This document shows positions 41,935 to 43,477 of a stretch of DNA of 43,477 nucleotides, in pieces (the stretch's first letter is position 1; each line of letters opens with the position of its first letter). The position numbers and the translations under genes were made by a program. The stretch covers positions 1-43,477 of the forward strand of contig JACPQC010000022.1 of NCBI GenBank assembly GCA_016190695.1, written 5' to 3'. The DNA is from Chloroflexota bacterium (GTDB lineage: Bacteria > Chloroflexota > Dehalococcoidia > Dehalococcoidales > RBG-16-60-22). The notes under the pieces are model-generated. The model did no database searches. It was not told where the DNA came from and saw only the letters and a program-made list of their open reading frames with translations.

Positions 41935-43119
41935 TCAACCTTTTTTTATCTTGTGGGTCCGCTTGTACATTCTCTGGTCCGCCGATACCAGCGCCTTTTT
42001 GACCGCACCCGGCGAATGGACGGCCAGCCAGCGGGCCAGGTTGTGAAAAGGCACCTGAGGCTTGTTCCAGGGGCAGACCGAGATGCAGCGCCCGCCGCAA
42101 CTGGTCCACTCCTTCTTGTTGGCGCTCCAGAAGGTAAGACAGCGCTCGGCATTGATGTACCACTTCCGGAACCCGGGATTATTGTAGATGCCCAGCGGCT
42201 GTTCCGTCGGCGGGCCGAAGGGAACGGCATTGGCCGGGCAATAGGTGGCGCAGCTCTCGCAGGCCATGCAGAAATCGTGCACCCCGAAGGAGATGGGCCG
42301 GTCCGCCTGCAACGGCAGGTTGGTCATCACCGCCTGGATGCGCATGTTTATGCCGAACTCCGGGGACAGCACTCTGCCCGTCCGGGCGAACTCGCCCACG
42401 CCGGCGTCAATGGCTATCGGCACCAGGTTCAGTTTAGAGTCAGGTCCCACACTCTCGTGGTAGGCCGCTTCGTAGCCCAGCCCGCAGATGAAATCGGCAA
42501 GCTGGGTGGTGATAACCTTCAGGCGGGAATAGGTGTCCGGCACCGCCGCCGACGACATGTGGGAAGGGGCTGACTTGATGAATTCGCGGACATGGGATAC
42601 CACCGCGATTACCGCATACTCATAGGGGACATCGATGTCCTTGTAGACCCAGCGCCGGTCTATCCTGGCGATGCGCACCGCCTCGGCGCCGTAGAACAGG
42701 GCCGCTTTCTTGACCAGCCGGGACATCCAGGCCCGGTCGGTGACCTCTAGCCTGCCTTCGGGAGGGGTTACGGGCAGGGTGGGTGGGTGATAATCGCGGC
42801 AGAGCCGCCAGGTGGCCTGGGTCAGGCTCTGGCCGATGCGCGCCCCGATATCAAGCTCGTGGTAGGGGAGGGGGGCGCGGGACTCCGAGCCGGTGCGGGC
42901 CTTGAACCGCTGGCGGGTTTCTTCGCCGAAGGGATTGTCCGGCAGCAGCAGGTTGAAGGCATCCTTGCGCCGGTCAAACTGCTCTACAGGGCCGGTAATG
43001 TACCTCTCGTAGGTGGGACTATCCACCTCCTTTACGCCGAGCCAGCGCCGGAACCGCTCCTGCTCCCGCAGCCTTTTCTCGTAAGGCATCAACGCCGCTT
43101 CAAGTTGCTCTAAATTCAT
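41935..43119 (-). CDS. reductive-dehalogenase-family protein, no Tat signal
   Basis: A 394-residue member of the reductive dehalogenase (RdhA)/epoxyqueuosine-reductase-related superfamily. The two C-terminal [4Fe-4S] motifs are C284-x2-C287-x2-C290-x3-C294-P and C327-x13-C341-x3-C345-x3-C349-PWNK, the RdhA spacing. A cobalamin-binding core would lie before residue 284 (AVIAVV, FICGLGYEAAYHESV, LSPEFG...RIQAVMTNL). The twin-arginine leader of respiratory RdhA and a downstream RdhB anchor are both absent, so the protein looks cytoplasmic and solitary; substrate unknown. ATG at 43117-43119 (GGGGGGAG just upstream) is chosen; a TTG at 43146 adds 9 residues. It sits beside an insertion sequence. 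Confidence 0.85.
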   Translation of the reverse strand: MNLEQLEAALMPYEKRLREQERFRRWLGVKEVDSPTYERYITGPVEQFDRRKDAFNLLLPDNPFGEETRQRFKARTGSESRAPLPYHELDIGARIGQSLTQATWRLCRDYHPPTLPVTPPEGRLEVTDRAWMSRLVKKAALFYGAEAVRIARIDRRWVYKDIDVPYEYAVIAVVSHVREFIKSAPSHMSSAAVPDTYSRLKVITTQLADFICGLGYEAAYHESVGPDSKLNLVPIAIDAGVGEFARTGRVLSPEFGINMRIQAVMTNLPLQADRPISFGVHDFCMACESCATYCPANAVPFGPPTEQPLGIYNNPGFRKWYINAERCLTFWSANKKEWTSCGGRCISVCPWNKPQVPFHNLARWLAVHSPGAVKKALVSADQRMYKRTHKIKKG

Positions 43120-43153
43120 CGCTCCCCCCTGTTCGCTGACAGCCAATGCATTA

Positions 43154-43183
43154 ATGCTAATGCCCGGAGAAGGCCGGCGTCAA
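43154..43183 (-). promoter_or_regulatory. putative promoter and palindrome upstream of the RdhA-like gene
   Basis: On the minus strand TTGACG (43178-43183) and TAGCAT (43154-43159) are 18 bp apart. The -10 overlaps the palindrome GCATTAATGC (43148-43157), a possible operator. Moderate match only. Confidence 0.45.
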
Positions 43184-43201
43184 GCGAACCGATTGACTCA
43201 T

Positions 43202-43258
43202 AATAAGTGTTACCCAAGGAGGGGTAGTTGCGTCAATAATAGTGTTACCGAAAGGAGG
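43202..43258 (+). repeat. direct repeat at the left end of the insertion sequence
   Basis: AGTGTTACC occurs at 43206-43214 and 43241-43249, each preceded by an AATAA/AATAAT run and followed by CAAGGAGG or GAAAGGAGG; the two copies are 35 bp apart. This looks like the transposase-binding end of the element and supplies the Shine-Dalgarno. The outer boundary is probably near 43199. Confidence 0.6.
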
Positions 43259-43263
43259 TAAAG

Positions 43264-43477
43264 GTGACAAGACGCGGCATAATGGAATACGCCCAGGCGA
43301 TACGAAGCCGGTATTGCCGGGCAAATAGAAAAGAGAAGAGTATGATACTGGATGAATTCACCAAGGTCACTGAGTTGCATCGCAAGGCGGCGATCAGGCT
43401 CTTAAGAGGCCTGGACAAGCCCAGGGCAAGCAAGCGGCGGGGCCGGCCGAATCAGTACGGTGCAGCTGTGCAGGAAG
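43264..43477 (+). CDS. IS transposase, N-terminal part (cut by window end)
   Basis: The first 71 codons of a transposase run off the window. The GTG at 43264 has AAAGGAGG 5 nt upstream. The text MEYAQAIRSRYCRANRKEK, ILDEFTKVTELHRKAAIRLL and KRRGRPNQYG matches the helix-turn-helix N-terminus of integrase-type (DDE, rve) transposases I know from Dehalococcoidia and related genomes; I cannot assign the IS family firmly. Whether it is intact is not visible. Confidence 0.85.
   Translation, partial: MTRRGIMEYAQAIRSRYCRANRKEKSMILDEFTKVTELHRKAAIRLLRGLDKPRASKRRGRPNQYGAAVQE

Noticed and set aside
43120-43146. TTG start at 43146 for the RdhA-like protein
   Set aside because: The ATG at 43119 has a purine-rich GGGGGGAG stretch just upstream and the added 9 residues show no signal peptide or family similarity.

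Overview
The window looks like part of an anaerobic Chloroflexota genome, most likely class Dehalococcoidia. The grounds are the signature-like 3' end of 16S rRNA, a 16S gene with no 23S or ITS tRNA behind it on the same strand, a reductive-dehalogenase-family protein, a molybdopterin oxidoreductase/NrfD complex, and a BadF-type activase cluster. Base composition is GC-rich in the coding parts. A few AT-rich genes (around 418-870 and 7830-8406) stand out as accessory. Species is not determinable here.

Layout. 1-1421: 16S rRNA 3' end, an AT-rich orphan gene, repeats, and tRNA-Ile(GAT) on the opposite strand. 1499-5954 (minus): a four-gene operon for a cytoplasmic-looking molybdenum/tungsten oxidoreductase (catalytic subunit, MoaD-like protein, four-cluster ferredoxin subunit, NrfD membrane anchor). 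6306-8406 (plus): a PreA-like flavoprotein with ferredoxin domain, then a small DUF6883/DUF4926-like gene pair. 8493-12290 (minus): enoyl-CoA hydratase, 3-hydroxyacyl-CoA dehydrogenase, SDR and thiolase, a beta-oxidation or reverse beta-oxidation set. 12596-16840 (plus): M50 protease with CBS domains, UspA, DPSL-type ferritin, ZIP transporter, cytochrome-b5-like protein, separated by repeat-rich spacers. 16867-18653 (minus): UspA, lipoprotein PQQ-type sugar dehydrogenase, small Cys protein. 18775-19619 (plus): SHOCT protein and a methyltransferase.

19751-23587 (minus) is a replication operon: rplI, dnaB, a DnaD-domain protein and a helicase-loader-like protein that carries two complete AAA+ modules in tandem. 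23701-30533 (minus) is an eight-gene run: M20 amidohydrolase, two paralogous DUF2229-like proteins, a BadF-type activase, plsX, trxA, a small thioredoxin-fold-like protein and trxB, with most junctions overlapping or very short. 30720-35587 (plus) is the nusA-ylxR-infB-rbfA-truB translation operon, preceded by a strong promoter and a terminator-like hairpin in its leader; rimP is not present. 35759-41666 (plus) holds inositol-phosphate synthase, a PimA-like glycosyltransferase and a CDP-alcohol phosphatidyltransferase (together a plausible phosphatidylinositol/mannoside route), then purA and an FAD-dependent oxidoreductase. 41935-43119 (minus) is a Tat-less reductive-dehalogenase-like protein, and the window ends inside an insertion sequence.

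Repeats: at least three copies of a MITE-like palindromic element (1038, 6119, 14971), one 199-bp element with perfect 12-bp terminal inverted repeats (41714-41912), a 93-bp element with 13-bp inverted ends (13900-13992) and a related dispersed palindrome (14664-14781). No CRISPR array, prophage or replication origin was recognised.

The observations most worth following up are the tandem AAA+ helicase loader in the dnaB operon, the split activase/DUF2229 cluster joined to plsX and the thioredoxin system, the putative inositol-lipid operon, the MoaD-like protein ending in Gly-Ala-Gly inside an oxidoreductase operon, and the nusA leader hairpin.
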